This document shows positions 1-9,635 of a DNA stretch of 64,000 nt, in pieces; position 1 is the stretch's first letter, and each line of letters begins with the position of its first letter. The stretch is taken from the NCBI GenBank assembly GCA_900543275.1, contig UQQL01000002.1, positions 1 to 64,000 on the forward strand. Direction: 5' to 3'. The translations under genes were made by a program, and so were the position numbers. The stretch is from an uncultured Collinsella sp. Lineage in GTDB: Bacteria > Actinomycetota > Coriobacteriia > Coriobacteriales > Coriobacteriaceae. The notes below the pieces were generated by a model that searched no databases, was not told the origin of the DNA, and was given only the letters and a program-made list of their open reading frames with translations.

Positions 1-1
1 C

Positions 2-433
2 GCGATTGGCGAAAATACGTTGGTGAAAATGGTGAAAAATATATTGACGCTAACAGACGAGACCTACGCGTGCCTGCTCACCGTGCCCGGCGTCGGGCCG
101 AGGACGGCGGCGCAGCTCGCGGTATCGGTCGACATCGCGAGGTTCCCGGACCACGACCACCTGGCCTCGTACTGCGGCATAGCCCCGAGGGTGAGGAGCT
201 CCGGCACGTCGGTGAGGTCGGTCAGGGCGTCCAGGCGCGGCGACGCGAGGCTCAAGTCCCTGCTGATCTTCTCGTGCAACAGCCTGGTGAGGTCCTCGGG
301 GCGCTACGGCGAGTACTACCGGGCCTGCAGGGCGCGGGGAATGGGTCACGGGCGGGCGCTCAAGGCCGTCGCGAGGAAGCGGCTCAGGGCGATATACGCC
401 GTGATGCGCGACCGGGTGCCCTACCGGGAGTAG
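2..433 (+). mobile_element. IS110/IS116-type transposase, C-terminal part (cut by window edge)
   Basis: The reading frame is open to the left edge, so only the C-terminal part is present. It shows the helix-hairpin-helix-like stretch LLTVPGVGPRTAAQL, then RFPDHDHLASYCGIAPRV followed by SSG, and ends in a basic helical tail. This is the order of the Transposase_20 domain that forms the C-terminal half of IS110-family (DEDD) transposases. The DEDD domain should lie upstream of the window. It ends with a normal TAG and no frameshift is visible here. Whether the whole element is intact cannot be told. IS110 elements usually lack terminal inverted repeats, and none was found downstream. Confidence 0.85.
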
Positions 434-544
434 CCCCGACGGTTGACAAAACTATAGGAACACCCAATGACTAGTTCCGTTTGCGGGGGAGGCGTGGGAC
501 AATACCGAGCGAATGTGATTGGGCGTCTGGGAAAAGAGGTCGCG

Positions 545-970
545 ATGAACAAGTTGAGGACGCTTGCTGACGTGTTGCGCCAGGCTGGCTTTGCGCGCAT
601 CACGGGCCTGTTTCTCGTCTTCTATCTGCTGTGCTCGACGGCCGTCTGGCTGTCCGAGCCCACGACCCTCACGTTTGGCGACGGCCTCTGGTTTAGCTTT
701 GAGACCGTATCGACGATCGGCTTCGGTGATATCCCGGCCGAGACGCCGGTTGCCCGCGCTATCACCGTCGTTTTGAGCGTCATCAGCATCTTCTGCATCG
801 CCATGCTCACGGGCGTGGCGGTGAACTACTGCAACACGCTCATCAAGATGCGTCAAAAGGACACCATGGCGCGCTTTATGGACGATCTCGAGCATTTGGA
901 AGAGCTCGATCGTGACGAGCTCGCCGACCTGTCGCGCCGTGTGCGCGAATATCGCCGACGCCAACGCTAG
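545..970 (+). CDS. Two-TM potassium channel protein
   Basis: 141 residues. A first membrane helix (about residues 19-37) is followed by a pore loop with the K+ selectivity filter TIGFGD (57-62). A second helix (about 70-97) and a charged, probably cytoplasmic, C-terminal tail follow. This is the Ion_trans_2 (KcsA-like) layout, so a tetrameric K+ channel in the membrane is expected. The ATG at 545 is chosen because it follows AAGAGGT at good spacing and gives the family's usual short N-terminus; an upstream in-frame extension from 467 has no such signal. No RCK/TrkA-N gating domain is attached. The next gene starts 36 bp downstream on the same strand. Confidence 0.88.
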   Translation: MNKLRTLADVLRQAGFARITGLFLVFYLLCSTAVWLSEPTTLTFGDGLWFSFETVSTIGFGDIPAETPVARAITVVLSVISIFCIAMLTGVAVNYCNTLIKMRQKDTMARFMDDLEHLEELDRDELADLSRRVREYRRRQR

Positions 971-1006
971 AACGGGCGACGCGCGTCACGACGAGGGGGA
1001 CTGAAT

Positions 1007-1540
1007 ATGAATATCACGGTATACCTGGGCGCGAGCGTCGGCAACGACCCGGCGTTTCTGCCTGCAGTGCGAGAGCTCGGCACGTGGATTGGCTCCAACG
1101 GCCACGCGCTGGTATACGGCGGCTCCAAGTCGGGCCTGATGGGCGCGCTTGCCGATAGCGTGCTCGATGCTGGCGGGCATGTGACGGGCGTTGAGCCGAG
1201 CTTTTTTATCGAGGCAGAGTTTCAACACGACGGTATTGACGACCTCATCGTGACGAGTGACATGGCCGAGCGTAAGGCCAAGATGATCGAGCTCGGCGAC
1301 GCGTTCATCGCCTTCCCGGGCGGTACGGGCACGCTCGAGGAGATTGCCGAGGTCATGTCCGCCGTGTCGTTGGGGCACTTGAGTGCGCCGTGCATTCTGT
1401 ACAACCTGGATGGGTACTACAACGACCTTAAGTCGCTGCTCGGGCGCATGATCGACAAGGGCCTATCGAGCCCGCAGCGCCAGACCGGCATCTACTTTGC
1501 CGACGACCTGCGTCAAATCGCATCGATTATCGGCGCCTAA
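1007..1540 (+). CDS. LOG-family (TIGR00730) nucleotide phosphoribohydrolase-like protein
   Basis: 177 residues with a Rossmann-like fold. The N-terminus MNITVYLGASVGNDP is followed by LVYGGSKSGLMGALAD and by the family signature PGGTGTLEEIAE (about 104-115). This motif marks the lysine decarboxylase-like/LONELY GUY family, which cleaves cytokinin riboside 5'-monophosphate or other nucleoside monophosphates to base and ribose phosphate. Length matches the family. The actual substrate here is unknown. A purine-salvage or nucleotide-sanitation role is an inference from the family. Confidence 0.88.
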   Translation: MNITVYLGASVGNDPAFLPAVRELGTWIGSNGHALVYGGSKSGLMGALADSVLDAGGHVTGVEPSFFIEAEFQHDGIDDLIVTSDMAERKAKMIELGDAFIAFPGGTGTLEEIAEVMSAVSLGHLSAPCILYNLDGYYNDLKSLLGRMIDKGLSSPQRQTGIYFADDLRQIASIIGA

Positions 1541-1665
1541 GCCTTAGGCTCATCGCTCGTGCGGCACCCAACGGCACCGTTCGCGGCGTAGATGGTTAGC
1601 CCGCCCGAGGCCTGCTCGTCCTACAATAAAACGTATCTTTGTCGATTTGACCACGGGAGGTCCCG

Positions 1666-2955
1666 ATGGATACCCTTGCAAAACCCAAAAACCGTGCGCT
1701 GTTCTTAGTGAGCGTGGCTGCGACCGGTGCGTTTGCGGGCGCCGCGGTCTGGCTGTTCTTCTTTGCGATGGAGCGCGGTATCGACTATCTATGGACCGAG
1801 ATCCCGCATATGCTGGGCGTCGCTTCACCCGAGCTCGCGAGCGGCCCGTTCGGGTTTTTGCCGTATCCGTTTTTCGTCTGCCTGCTGGGCGGCCTGCTGA
1901 TCGGCCTGTACGAAAAGATGACGGGCACCAAGACCGATGACCTCAACCAGGTAATGGCCAAGGTTAAGCAAGACGGTCGCTATCCGTACGACAACCTGGG
2001 CAAGCTTTCGCTCGCGGCGTTGCTGCCGCTGCTGTTTGGCGGAAGCATTGGACCGGAGGCCGGCCTGACCGGCGTTATCGCGGGTCTGTGCAGCTGGGTC
2101 GGCGACCGCATGCGTCGCTTTGGTGCCGAGTTTAGGCAGCTCACGCTGCTGGGTACCCAGGCCGCCCTGACGGCGCTCTTTACCGCGCCCGTCTTTGGTT
2201 TTGTGGCGCCGCTCGCCGGTAGCGCCGACGGCGACGAGGACCCCGCATCCGATGAGATCACCATCAAGCTCCCCAAGGCGCAAAAGACGGTGGTCTACGG
2301 CATTGCGATTGCCGGCGGTCTGGGCACTTACCTGCTACTTGGCCAGCTTGTGGGCGGCGGCATGGGCATGCCGAGGTTCGAGGCCGCCCAGGTGGGTAAC
2401 CTTGAGCTTGCCTGGCTTATCCCCCTGTCGTTCGTCGGTACGGCCTGCGGCTGGCTGTACTTTGTCTCGGAGCACGCGAGCGAGGCTCTGGCGCACGCGA
2501 TGGGGGAGCGCCCCGTCGCCAAGGCCATGCTGGCCGGTCTGGTACTTGCCGCCTGCGGTACGGCTCTGCCCTTCACCATGTTTGCCGGCGAGACGCAGGT
2601 CGACGTGCTCATGGAAACCTATCTGACCATCCCCGCCGGTATGCTCATCGCGACCGGTCTTGTTAAGGCCATGCTGACCCCCGCCCTCATCAATATGGGC
2701 TGGCGTGGCGGCCACTTCTTCCCGGTTATCTTCTCGGGTGTGAGCCTGGGCTATGGCCTTGCCATCTTCACTGGCGCCGATCCGGTCTTTTGTGTCGCCG
2801 TCTGCACGGCATCGACGATGGGTGCCGTTATGCGCCAGCCGGTCATGGTCGTGGGCCTGCTGCTCATGTGTTTCCCGCTCAAGGGCATTGTCTGCATGAT
2901 TATCGCTGCAGCCATCGCCGCCGGCATTCCGCTGCCCAAGCCGCTGCGCAAGTAG
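1666..2955 (+). CDS. CLC-type chloride channel/transporter
   Basis: 429 residues, almost entirely hydrophobic, with about ten membrane helices. The CLC signature GGSIGPEAG lies at about 125-133, the region that coordinates Cl- at the helix N-termini. A second one, GWRGGHFFPVIFSG, lies near residue 350. No cytoplasmic CBS domains follow, as in many bacterial members. Either Cl- channel or Cl-/H+ antiport activity is possible. The gating-glutamate position reads GPEAG instead of the common GREGP/GPEGP. The ATG follows the Shine-Dalgarno GGGAGG. It appears monocistronic, with converging minus-strand genes downstream. Confidence 0.88.
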   Translation: MDTLAKPKNRALFLVSVAATGAFAGAAVWLFFFAMERGIDYLWTEIPHMLGVASPELASGPFGFLPYPFFVCLLGGLLIGLYEKMTGTKTDDLNQVMAKVKQDGRYPYDNLGKLSLAALLPLLFGGSIGPEAGLTGVIAGLCSWVGDRMRRFGAEFRQLTLLGTQAALTALFTAPVFGFVAPLAGSADGDEDPASDEITIKLPKAQKTVVYGIAIAGGLGTYLLLGQLVGGGMGMPRFEAAQVGNLELAWLIPLSFVGTACGWLYFVSEHASEALAHAMGERPVAKAMLAGLVLAACGTALPFTMFAGETQVDVLMETYLTIPAGMLIATGLVKAMLTPALINMGWRGGHFFPVIFSGVSLGYGLAIFTGADPVFCVAVCTASTMGAVMRQPVMVVGLLLMCFPLKGIVCMIIAAAIAAGIPLPKPLRK

Positions 2956-3050
2956 TACGGTGGCGCACGCCGGGGACATGCCGTTTGCCATGGATTTGCG
3001 GATGGGCGATTGCGACCGATTGTGGCCTACGTGGGTCAAGTTTCGTGTGG

Positions 3051-3749
3051 CTACAAATCGCGTACTCGATAAACCTTGGTGCTGACGGTGCAGCTGATTG
3101 CACATAGCACGAGGGCAAGCGCGGCGATGCCTGCACACAGACAGCCAAGAACGGCAGGGTCGGGATTCGCTCCGGCAATCGACATGAGCCAGTTGCTGAT
3201 GGGGTTGGAGGAGCTCAGCGTGGCCATGGCAAGGCATCCGAGCAAGGCAAACAGACCAACGGACAGGCGTAGTGCCTCCATGTGTCCAAATCGAAAGAAC
3301 AACGGTTGCGCCAAAAACACCATCATGAGGGAGATGAGCATCGAGGCTGCCGAGGCGATTGCGATCTCAAAGACGGCCTGTCCCATCGAGGGAATCCCCG
3401 CGCTGCTGAAGAGCGGGAGGGTGACGATGCTCAACAGCACAGCCGCGCACGCCATGATGGCCGAGAAGGCAACAATGCATAGGTAACGTGCGCAGATGAT
3501 ATCTTTGCGCGAGAAGGGCAGCGTTGCCCGATAGCGTTCCCATCCGTTTTGATTGTCGAAGCCGGCCAGCGAGCTCATGACCGTGATGGGCGACATGGCG
3601 CTGACCGCGCAGGCACCGGCGCTCATGCCGGAATCGCCATCCGATGCGTTGGTGAGGGTCAGCACGACAAATATGAACAGGCCGACGCCCGCGATGCTCG
3701 GGACGAGCGTGCGAACGATGGCGAGCTCGGACATAAAGGCGCGTTTCAT
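3051..3749 (-). CDS. ABC-2 type transporter permease
   Basis: 232 residues with about six membrane helices and no enzyme motif. The start ATG overlaps the stop of the upstream ATP-binding gene (ATGA at 3746-3749), so the two are translationally coupled. A hydrophilic loop with FDNQNGWERYRATLPFSRKD after the second helix is typical of ABC-2 permeases that pair with GntR/YtrA-regulated ATPases. With the ATPase it should form an exporter, perhaps for a peptide or cell-envelope-active compound. The substrate is not evident. It is the last gene of a GntR-ATPase-permease operon. Confidence 0.85.
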   Translation of the reverse strand: MKRAFMSELAIVRTLVPSIAGVGLFIFVVLTLTNASDGDSGMSAGACAVSAMSPITVMSSLAGFDNQNGWERYRATLPFSRKDIICARYLCIVAFSAIMACAAVLLSIVTLPLFSSAGIPSMGQAVFEIAIASAASMLISLMMVFLAQPLFFRFGHMEALRLSVGLFALLGCLAMATLSSSNPISNWLMSIAGANPDPAVLGCLCAGIAALALVLCAISCTVSTKVYRVRDL

Positions 3750-4627
3750 TTCGAAGCCCCTTTCAACATGAGGCGAAGATAGTCATCAATGGTTGCCCGA
3801 TCGTAGGGAATCTCGGGGAAGGCCTCGAGCGTATCGCGGCGGTTGGGCACGAGCACGTCCACGCTATAGGCGTGGCGGGCGGCACGGGCGCCTTCGACGC
3901 AAGCCATGAGCTCTGCGGCCTGTGCTTGAGTGCAGTGGGCGATGCCAGCGATATCGGTAATGTCCTCGCGCGGCAGGTCAAACGCAATCGAGCCGTTATC
4001 GATGCAGATGACGCGGTCGGCAGCGCGATCGAGGTCGGACGTAATATGGCTCGAGAGCACTACGCTGCGCTGGCCGTCGGAAACAAAGGCGAGCAGCTCA
4101 TCGAGCAGCTCCTCGCGTGCCATGGGATCGAGGCCCGCGGTGGCTTCGTCCAAAACGAGCAGCTTGGCATTGTGGCTGAGCGCGCAGGCGAGCTGTAGCT
4201 TCATGCCCATGCCGCGGGAGAGGTCTTTGACCTTGGTTTTAGGGTCAAGGCCAAATCGGTCGATGAATCCGGCGAATGTTTCGCGACTCCATGTGGGGTA
4301 CGCCGAGCCTACGAGCGTCTCGATCTGACCCACCTTGAGCGTGGAGGGGAAGGGGCACGTGTCCAGGACAAGGCCGACGCGGGAGCGCAGATGGCGCTGC
4401 GTCTCGTCGGGCACGTTGGCGTCGCAGCGCTGCCCAAACAGGTACACCTCGCCGGCATCGAGCTTTATAAGCCCGAGCGCGGCGCGAATCGTCGTTGTCT
4501 TGCCGGCGCCGTTTGCGCCCACAAAGCCGACGATCTGGCCGGGCTCCACGGTGAGTGTGACATCGCGTAGGGAAAAGCGGTCGCTTACGCGGCGTGAGAC
4601 GCCTTTGAGTTCTAGCAAGTTTTGCAT
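3746..4627 (-). CDS. ABC transporter ATP-binding protein
   Basis: 293 residues. Walker A GANGAGKTT lies near residue 40, the signature LSRGMGMKLQLACAL near 145 and Walker B LLVLDEATAGLD near 165, followed by a switch His (SSHITSD). After the nucleotide-binding domain comes a C-terminal extension of about 80 residues. It powers the permease encoded just downstream (4-bp overlap) and lies 23 bp after the GntR gene. An SD of AAAGG precedes the ATG. This is the BcrA/YtrB class of exporter ATPase, often involved in antimicrobial peptide or cell-wall stress responses; that role is inferred. Confidence 0.92.
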   Translation of the reverse strand: MQNLLELKGVSRRVSDRFSLRDVTLTVEPGQIVGFVGANGAGKTTTIRAALGLIKLDAGEVYLFGQRCDANVPDETQRHLRSRVGLVLDTCPFPSTLKVGQIETLVGSAYPTWSRETFAGFIDRFGLDPKTKVKDLSRGMGMKLQLACALSHNAKLLVLDEATAGLDPMAREELLDELLAFVSDGQRSVVLSSHITSDLDRAADRVICIDNGSIAFDLPREDITDIAGIAHCTQAQAAELMACVEGARAARHAYSVDVLVPNRRDTLEAFPEIPYDRATIDDYLRLMLKGASK

Positions 4628-4650
4628 GGTATAGCCTTTCTTGCAGATGG

Positions 4651-5031
4651 CTACTGCATGGTTTCGGGGGCTACAAGGTCGAGCATCTCGTGCAATTTGT
4701 CGCGCGTGACGCCCAGGGTTTCGGCCTGCGTAGCGGCCTGCGCAAGCAACTCTTCGATATGGCAGAGCTGGTTTTCGCGCAAGAGTTCCTGGTTTCCCTC
4801 GGCGACAAAACAGCCCTTGCCCTGCACGGTGCAGATAAACCCGAGCTGCTCCAGGTCGGCGTAGGCGCGCTTGGTGGTGATGACGCTCACGCCAAGATCG
4901 CTCGCGAGTGAGCGGATGCTGGGGAGTTTGGCTCCCGCAGCGAGCGTGCCCAAAAGGATCTGGGCTTTGACCTGCGAGGTTATTTGCTCGTAGATGGGCT
5001 TGTCACTCGAATTGGATAGGATGATGTCCAC
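4651..5031 (-). CDS. GntR family regulator (YtrA subfamily)
   Basis: 126 residues. The winged-helix domain occupies about residues 10-80 (DKPIYEQITSQVKAQIL, LPSIRSLASDLGVSVITTKRAY) and is followed by only about 40 residues, the short effector region of the YtrA subfamily. Such regulators usually repress the ABC transporter operon they head. Here the GTG start follows AAGGAG, and the ATPase and permease genes lie directly downstream. A symmetrical site upstream (5059-5092) is a candidate operator, implying autoregulation. Confidence 0.9.
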   Translation of the reverse strand: MDIILSNSSDKPIYEQITSQVKAQILLGTLAAGAKLPSIRSLASDLGVSVITTKRAYADLEQLGFICTVQGKGCFVAEGNQELLRENQLCHIEELLAQAATQAETLGVTRDKLHEMLDLVAPETMQ

Positions 5032-5058
5032 AGCGGCTCCTTAGCTGTTGGGCTACAC

Positions 5059-5092
5059 GTGTATATAACCGGTAAGCACAGTATATATACAC
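5059..5092 (-). promoter_or_regulatory. Inverted repeat/promoter region of the GntR-ABC operon
   Basis: GTGTATATA (5059-5067) and TATATACAC (5084-5092) form a perfect 9-bp inverted repeat with a 16-bp spacer, 28 bp upstream of the GntR start. The TATATA core could also supply the -10 box on the minus strand. Position and symmetry fit a YtrA-type operator. Binding is inferred. Confidence 0.5.
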
Positions 5093-5157
5093 TATGCACA
5101 GTTATGCAAGAGCTAAATGTGGAATAGCCCGCCGGCACCGCGCTTGCTCCAAAACAA

Positions 5158-5452
5158 TCTCAATCTGTAACACCTAGGTCCGTTTTGGGTCATCTGCTGT
5201 TACAGATCGAGATCTTATTTGCCCGCCTGCCTATTTGTCTCAATCTGTAACAGTAAGAGTCGATTTGCGCGGCTAGATGTTACAGAACGAGACATTGGCG
5301 GCTCGCCTTCTCGTTTATCTCGATTTGTAACAGTTAGACCTGATTTAGGCGGCTAGATGTTACAGGTTGAGATTGTGCCGGCGGGCCTGCCAGTTTGTCT
5401 TGATCTGTAACAGGTAGAGGCTCAAAACCCGCCTTACTGTTACAGATCGAGA
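5158..5452. repeat. Array of eight 15-bp repeats, alternating orientation, exact 40-bp pitch
   Basis: Left-type units (consensus TCTCAATCTGTAACA) start at 5158, 5238, 5318 and 5398. Their inverted partners (consensus TGTTACAGATCGAGA) start at 5198, 5278, 5358 and 5438. Every unit is exactly 40 bp from the next and every spacer is 25 bp. The spacers differ in sequence. The array fills most of the 557-bp gap between the GntR gene and prfC, and no gene is seen there. Each left/right pair could fold as a hairpin with a 25-nt loop. Confidence 0.9.
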
Positions 5453-5588
5453 CAATCCTTGAGGCGGCTGCCCGGCGCAGCGAGCTCAGCTGATGAATTT
5501 GTCCTGATAGGCGCCCTGCGGCGGGATTTCGCGGCTACAATAATACGGTTACAACGACGTAATGCACTCAATGCAAGAAAGGATCCGC

Positions 5589-7202
<1,614 letters not shown>

Positions 7203-7207
7203 TGCAT

Positions 7208-7244
7208 CGGCGCGGTGGCCCTGTGGGGCTGCCGCGCCGTTTGC
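7208..7244 (+). terminator. Terminator after prfC
   Basis: Stem CGGCGCGG (7208-7215) pairs with CCGCGCCG (7232-7239), followed by a short T-rich tail TTTGCTT. It begins 5 nt after the stop codon of prfC. Confidence 0.6.
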
Positions 7245-7358
7245 TTGCCTGATGCCGTGTGAGCGGCTATTATACCCATCGTCGTCTCAAGACCGTGACG
7301 TCCGAGCAGTTCGGGTCCGATATCCTGCTCGTTAAACCTAAAACCAAAGGAGTACATA

Positions 7359-8081
7359 ATGATCAAGAAGGTCATGGAGGACTACAAGGTCCTGTTGCGG
7401 AGCATTCCCGCGGCAACGGTTTCGCTGTTTTTCGTGAGCGTCATCATGATGAACCTGCTGGCCAACAAAGAGCTCATCAGCCTGCCGTATCTGGCACTCG
7501 ATTGCGGCTTTGTGGTGAGCTGGGTTTCGTTTTTGTGCCAGGACATGATCTGCAAGCGCTTTGGCGCCAAGGCATCCATCAAAATCTCTATCCTCGCGCT
7601 GGCGGTCAACCTGGCCGTGAGTCTGTGCTTTTGGCTGTGCTCGCTCACGCCCGGCATGTGGGGCGCCTACTATGACACGGGCATGATCGAGGTCAACACC
7701 GCCCTTAATGCTACCATCGGCGGTACCTGGTACGTGGTGTTTGGATCTTCGCTCGCCATGCTCGTTTCTGCCGTGGTGAACTCCACGCTCAACCAGTCGC
7801 TCGGCCGTATGCTCAAAAAGAATAACTTTGCGAGCTTTGCCTTCCGTTCCTATGTGTCCACGGGTGTTGGCCAGTTTATCGACAACCTGGTCTTTGCCAT
7901 TGTGGTGAGCCACACGTTCTTTGGTTGGACCTGGGTACAGGTTCTTATGTGCTCGCTGACCGGCGCTGTTGCCGAGTTGCTGTGCGAGGTCTTCCTGAGC
8001 CCCGTGGGCTACAAGGTCGTGCGTGGCTGGGAGCGTGAGAATGTGGGCGCCGAGTACCTCGAGCGCCACGCAATCGCCTAA
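7359..8081 (+). CDS. VUT-family (queuosine precursor-type) transporter
   Basis: 240 residues with about six membrane helices. The pattern LLANKELISLPYLALDCGFVVS, the conserved RFGAKAS-like loop and SYVSTGVGQFIDNLVFAI (the family's 'GqxiDt' region) fit the Vut_1/YhhQ family of integral membrane transporters. Characterised members import queuosine precursors such as preQ0/preQ1. The substrate here is not proven, and no queuosine synthesis gene is adjacent. The ATG follows AAGGAG. The SDR gene starts 9 bp after its stop, so the two probably form an operon. Confidence 0.75.
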   Translation: MIKKVMEDYKVLLRSIPAATVSLFFVSVIMMNLLANKELISLPYLALDCGFVVSWVSFLCQDMICKRFGAKASIKISILALAVNLAVSLCFWLCSLTPGMWGAYYDTGMIEVNTALNATIGGTWYVVFGSSLAMLVSAVVNSTLNQSLGRMLKKNNFASFAFRSYVSTGVGQFIDNLVFAIVVSHTFFGWTWVQVLMCSLTGAVAELLCEVFLSPVGYKVVRGWERENVGAEYLERHAIA

Positions 8082-8090
8082 GGAGCAAGT

Positions 8091-8771
8091 ATGCGGGTTT
8101 TGATCACGGGTGCTTCGGGTGGTATTGGAGCCGCGTGCGTGCAGCGCTTTTTGGACGAGGGTCACGAGGTCGTGGGTTTTGATCTGCTGCCGGCGGCAGT
8201 CGAGCACGAGCACTATCGCCATCTGATCGTTGATGTCTGCGAGCCGGATTCGTTTCCAGACGAGCTTGAACCCCAGGTGATCGTGAACGTTGCCGGTACA
8301 CAGGATTCGGCCGACGATATTGCCGCCAACCTGCGTGGCACCATCAACGTGACCGAGCACTACGCCTTTGTGGGGGAGGGGCTTGCCGCCAAGCCGGCGC
8401 CGGCCATTACATCCGTGGTCAATGTGGGGTCGGCGAGCGGGCATACGGGATCGGAGTTTCCCGCCTATGCCGCCAGCAAGGGCGGCGTTATCGCCTACAC
8501 CAAGAACCTTGCAAACCGTCTGGCGCCGCAGGCTACCGCCAACAGTGTGGACCCGGGTGGCGTCATCACGCCGCTCAACCGTTGCGTGATGGAGGACGAG
8601 CGCCTGTGGAGCCAGATTATGGAGCTCACGCCGCTTAAGCGCTGGGCCACCGCCCAAGAGATCGCCGAGTGGATCTACTTTGTGGGCGTGACCAACCGGT
8701 TTATGACCGGGCAGAGCCTGCTGATCGATGGCGGCGAGGCCGGCCGCACACAATTTATTTGGCCCGAATAG
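8091..8771 (+). CDS. SDR family oxidoreductase
   Basis: 226 residues. The N-terminal TGASGGIG (6-13) binds the dinucleotide. The active-site pattern is a Ser in VNVGSASG followed by YAASKGG (YxxxK), and the C-terminal part ends in the FMTGQSLLIDGG motif of classical short-chain dehydrogenases. Somewhat shorter than the usual 250 residues. It is probably an NAD(P)-dependent alcohol or ketone reductase, with the substrate unknown. Hydroxysteroid dehydrogenases of gut Coriobacteriia belong to this superfamily, but nothing here shows steroid specificity. It is co-transcribed with the VUT transporter and followed by a strong terminator. Confidence 0.85.
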   Translation: MRVLITGASGGIGAACVQRFLDEGHEVVGFDLLPAAVEHEHYRHLIVDVCEPDSFPDELEPQVIVNVAGTQDSADDIAANLRGTINVTEHYAFVGEGLAAKPAPAITSVVNVGSASGHTGSEFPAYAASKGGVIAYTKNLANRLAPQATANSVDPGGVITPLNRCVMEDERLWSQIMELTPLKRWATAQEIAEWIYFVGVTNRFMTGQSLLIDGGEAGRTQFIWPE

Positions 8772-8772
8772 G

Positions 8773-8808
8773 AAACGCGCCCGATGGGAAGCTGTCGGGC
8801 GCGTTTTT
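8773..8808 (+). terminator. Intrinsic terminator after SDR gene
   Basis: AAACGCGCCCGA (8773-8784) pairs with TCGGGCGCGTTT (8795-8806) and runs into TTTTT. It is partly symmetrical, so it may also serve the converging ung gene. Confidence 0.85.
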
Positions 8809-8821
8809 GATGTATCGATTT

Positions 8822-9547
8822 TTAGCCGAGGCAAGTCCAGTTGACGGGGGTCGAGCCGTGCTGTTCGAGTAGCCGATCAGCTGCCGAGAAGGGACGCGAC
8901 CCCATAAAAGCGGGGAGTTCTGCCGTGGCGCGGTTTGCCGAAAGCGGCGAGGGGTGAGTGGACGCAAGGCAGAACTTGCTGGTTTTTCTGCCCGCGCTGG
9001 TCGCGGCGAGCTTGCCCTCGACCATCTGCTGGGCAAAGCGGCCCCATGCCAAAAAGACGACCGGTTGGGGCAGCAGGCAGCAGCGTTCGATAACATAGTC
9101 GGTGAGCGTGCTCCAGCCCAGTTTGGCGTGCGAGTTGGCGGCATGCTCGCGCACGGTGAGCGTGGTGTTGAGGAGCAGGACGCCCTGTTGTGCCCATGGG
9201 GTTAGGTCTCCCGTGGCAGGAAAGGGGCAGTCCAGATCGGCTTTGAGTTCCTTATAGATGTTGCGCAGGCTCGGCGGCAACTTGGTTTGCGTCGCGGGGA
9301 CCGAGAACGATAACCCCATGGCCTGGTTGGGTCCGTGATAGGGATCTTGACCCAAGATGACAACCTTGACCTGGTCGGCCGGCGTGTAGGCGAGGGCATT
9401 GAGGATGTCGTCTTGTGCCGGGTAGATGGTCTGCTCGGCACGCAAAAGGGCGATGCGCTCGAGCAGCTGGTTCGTAGTGTCACGTACCGGCTGCGGCGCA
9501 TCGCCCAACCAGGTTGCTATGTTGCGGTCGCGAGTTGCGGTGTCCAT
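8822..9547 (-). CDS. ung: Uracil-DNA glycosylase
   Basis: 241 residues, full family length. Family 1 UDG motifs are present: catalytic GQDPYHGPNQAMGLSFS (66-82) with the activating Asp, LLLNTTLTV in the uracil pocket, and HPSPLSANR near the C-terminus with the catalytic His. It excises uracil from DNA at the start of base excision repair. The ATG follows AAAGGAG. It is convergent with the SDR gene and shares the terminator region. Confidence 0.96.
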   Translation of the reverse strand: MDTATRDRNIATWLGDAPQPVRDTTNQLLERIALLRAEQTIYPAQDDILNALAYTPADQVKVVILGQDPYHGPNQAMGLSFSVPATQTKLPPSLRNIYKELKADLDCPFPATGDLTPWAQQGVLLLNTTLTVREHAANSHAKLGWSTLTDYVIERCCLLPQPVVFLAWGRFAQQMVEGKLAATSAGRKTSKFCLASTHPSPLSANRATAELPAFMGSRPFSAADRLLEQHGSTPVNWTCLG

Positions 9548-9635
9548 GGGGCTCCTTTATGGCAGATATTCTGTTGGTATCTATTGTAAAGGCGCACCGA
9601 TTGCCTTTATGCCGCGGCTGTATGAAGAGTGGGGT

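Noticed and set aside
5158..5452. CRISPR array
   Set aside because: Repeats alternate in orientation, are only 15 bp, and no cas genes are in the window.
7245..7358. preQ1 riboswitch before the VUT-family transporter
   Set aside because: The 114-bp leader does not show a convincing preQ1-I or -II core, so no riboswitch is called.
7338..8834. Long minus-strand frame (498 codons) under the VUT and SDR genes
   Set aside because: The plus-strand proteins carry clear family motifs and good ribosome sites. The antisense frame shows no domain and spans an operon junction and terminator.
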